64,000 nucleotides of DNA from positions 310,001 through 374,000 of the forward strand of contig NZ_CP020951.1 in NCBI RefSeq assembly GCF_000172795.2, given 5' to 3'. This document shows positions 63,883 through 64,000 of the stretch, piece after piece. Both the position numbers and the translations under genes were made by a program. The notes under the pieces are model-generated. The model had not been told where the DNA came from, did no database searches, and worked only from the letters and a program-made list of their open reading frames with translations. Every line of letters begins with the position of its first letter. Within the stretch, counting starts at the first letter, position 1. This stretch comes from Rhizobium sp. CIAT894. Lineage in GTDB: Bacteria > Pseudomonadota > Alphaproteobacteria > Rhizobiales > Rhizobiaceae.

Positions 63883-64000
63883 ATGCCGTCTCCGGAGCTT
63901 CAGCAATTGGTAGCTCGGTTGCAGCATCTTGTAGCCACGCTACCCGCTACCCCGATCATTCCCACTCCGTGGACGCAGGCTGAGGCCGATTTGATTTCCG
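63883..64000 (+). CDS. Partner gene of the DUF262 protein, cut by the window edge
   Basis: The ATG at 63883 opens a frame that runs to the edge without a stop: 39 codons, MPSPELQQLVARLQHLV followed by a Pro/Thr-rich ATPIIPTPWTQAEAD stretch. It starts 5 bp after the DUF262 stop. The visible part is too short to assign a domain. Adjacent genes of DUF262 pairs often encode HEPN-like or nuclease-type proteins, but the present fragment does not show which. Confidence 0.5.
   Translation, partial: MPSPELQQLVARLQHLVATLPATPIIPTPWTQAEADLIS

Overview
The window looks like a GC-rich alphaproteobacterial genome, most probably Rhizobium of the etli/leguminosarum group. The evidence is an asparagine operon whose asparaginase matches the R. 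etli ReAV type residue for residue at the catalytic and metal positions, a palindromic RIME-like element of the kind common in rhizobia, several solute-binding-protein ABC importers close together, FadR-type GntR regulators beside catabolic operons, and two NHEJ-type ATP-dependent ligases. No rRNA, tRNA, CRISPR array, IS element, phage block or replication origin was recognised. It reads as a catabolic, accessory-type part of the genome; whether it lies on the chromosome or a megaplasmid cannot be decided from the sequence.

Layout. 1-4810 (minus): an operon of GNAT acetyltransferase, NagZ-like GH3 hexosaminidase, peptide-type binding protein and two permeases, the last cut by the window edge; it may import and hydrolyse cell-wall fragments. 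5027-7413 (minus): the thiamine salvage operon thiM-thiE-thiD behind a TPP riboswitch. 7545-8129: a DUF1349 gene. 8358-16516 (plus): a dipeptide-type ABC importer interleaved with a RidA protein, a SelA-like PLP enzyme and a ureidoglycine-aminohydrolase-like bicupin, an unusual nitrogen-catabolic set. 16590-22481 (plus): two paralogous GntR regulators, then ansP-ansA-ansB (asparagine permease, asparaginase, aspartase); ansA carries an amber codon that removes 15 C-terminal residues, and the lost tail is still readable. 22528-26798: a TauD-type dioxygenase, a CMD protein, a methyltransferase and a hydroxyproline-epimerase-like enzyme.

26923-34534: a two-component system divergent from a CUT2-type sugar importer and an SMP-30 lactonase. 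35009-41697: stand-alone ATP-dependent DNA ligase, a large SPFH/flotillin-like protein, small proteins including an unlisted 55-residue Cys-rich protein beside a NUDIX hydrolase, a RidA/TetR pair with three operator copies, and a peroxiredoxin-like protein. 41786-48269 (minus): GntR regulator with a 17-bp perfect dyad at its start, DenD-like dehydrogenase and a CUT1 sugar importer. 48411-54733: multidomain LigD, an SLC13-type anion transporter, paired YdcZ/DUF606 half-transporters and small proteins. 55096-61696: dienelactone hydrolase, then a Gfo/Idh/MocA oxidoreductase with a second CUT1 importer. 61742-64000: lower-GC genes, including a DUF262 protein and a tightly coupled partner cut by the edge, which may be the start of a defence or other accessory locus.

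A recurring architectural feature is that each of the five solute-binding-protein genes is followed, before the next transporter gene, by an intercistronic hairpin or palindromic element. This would raise binding-protein mRNA relative to membrane components.
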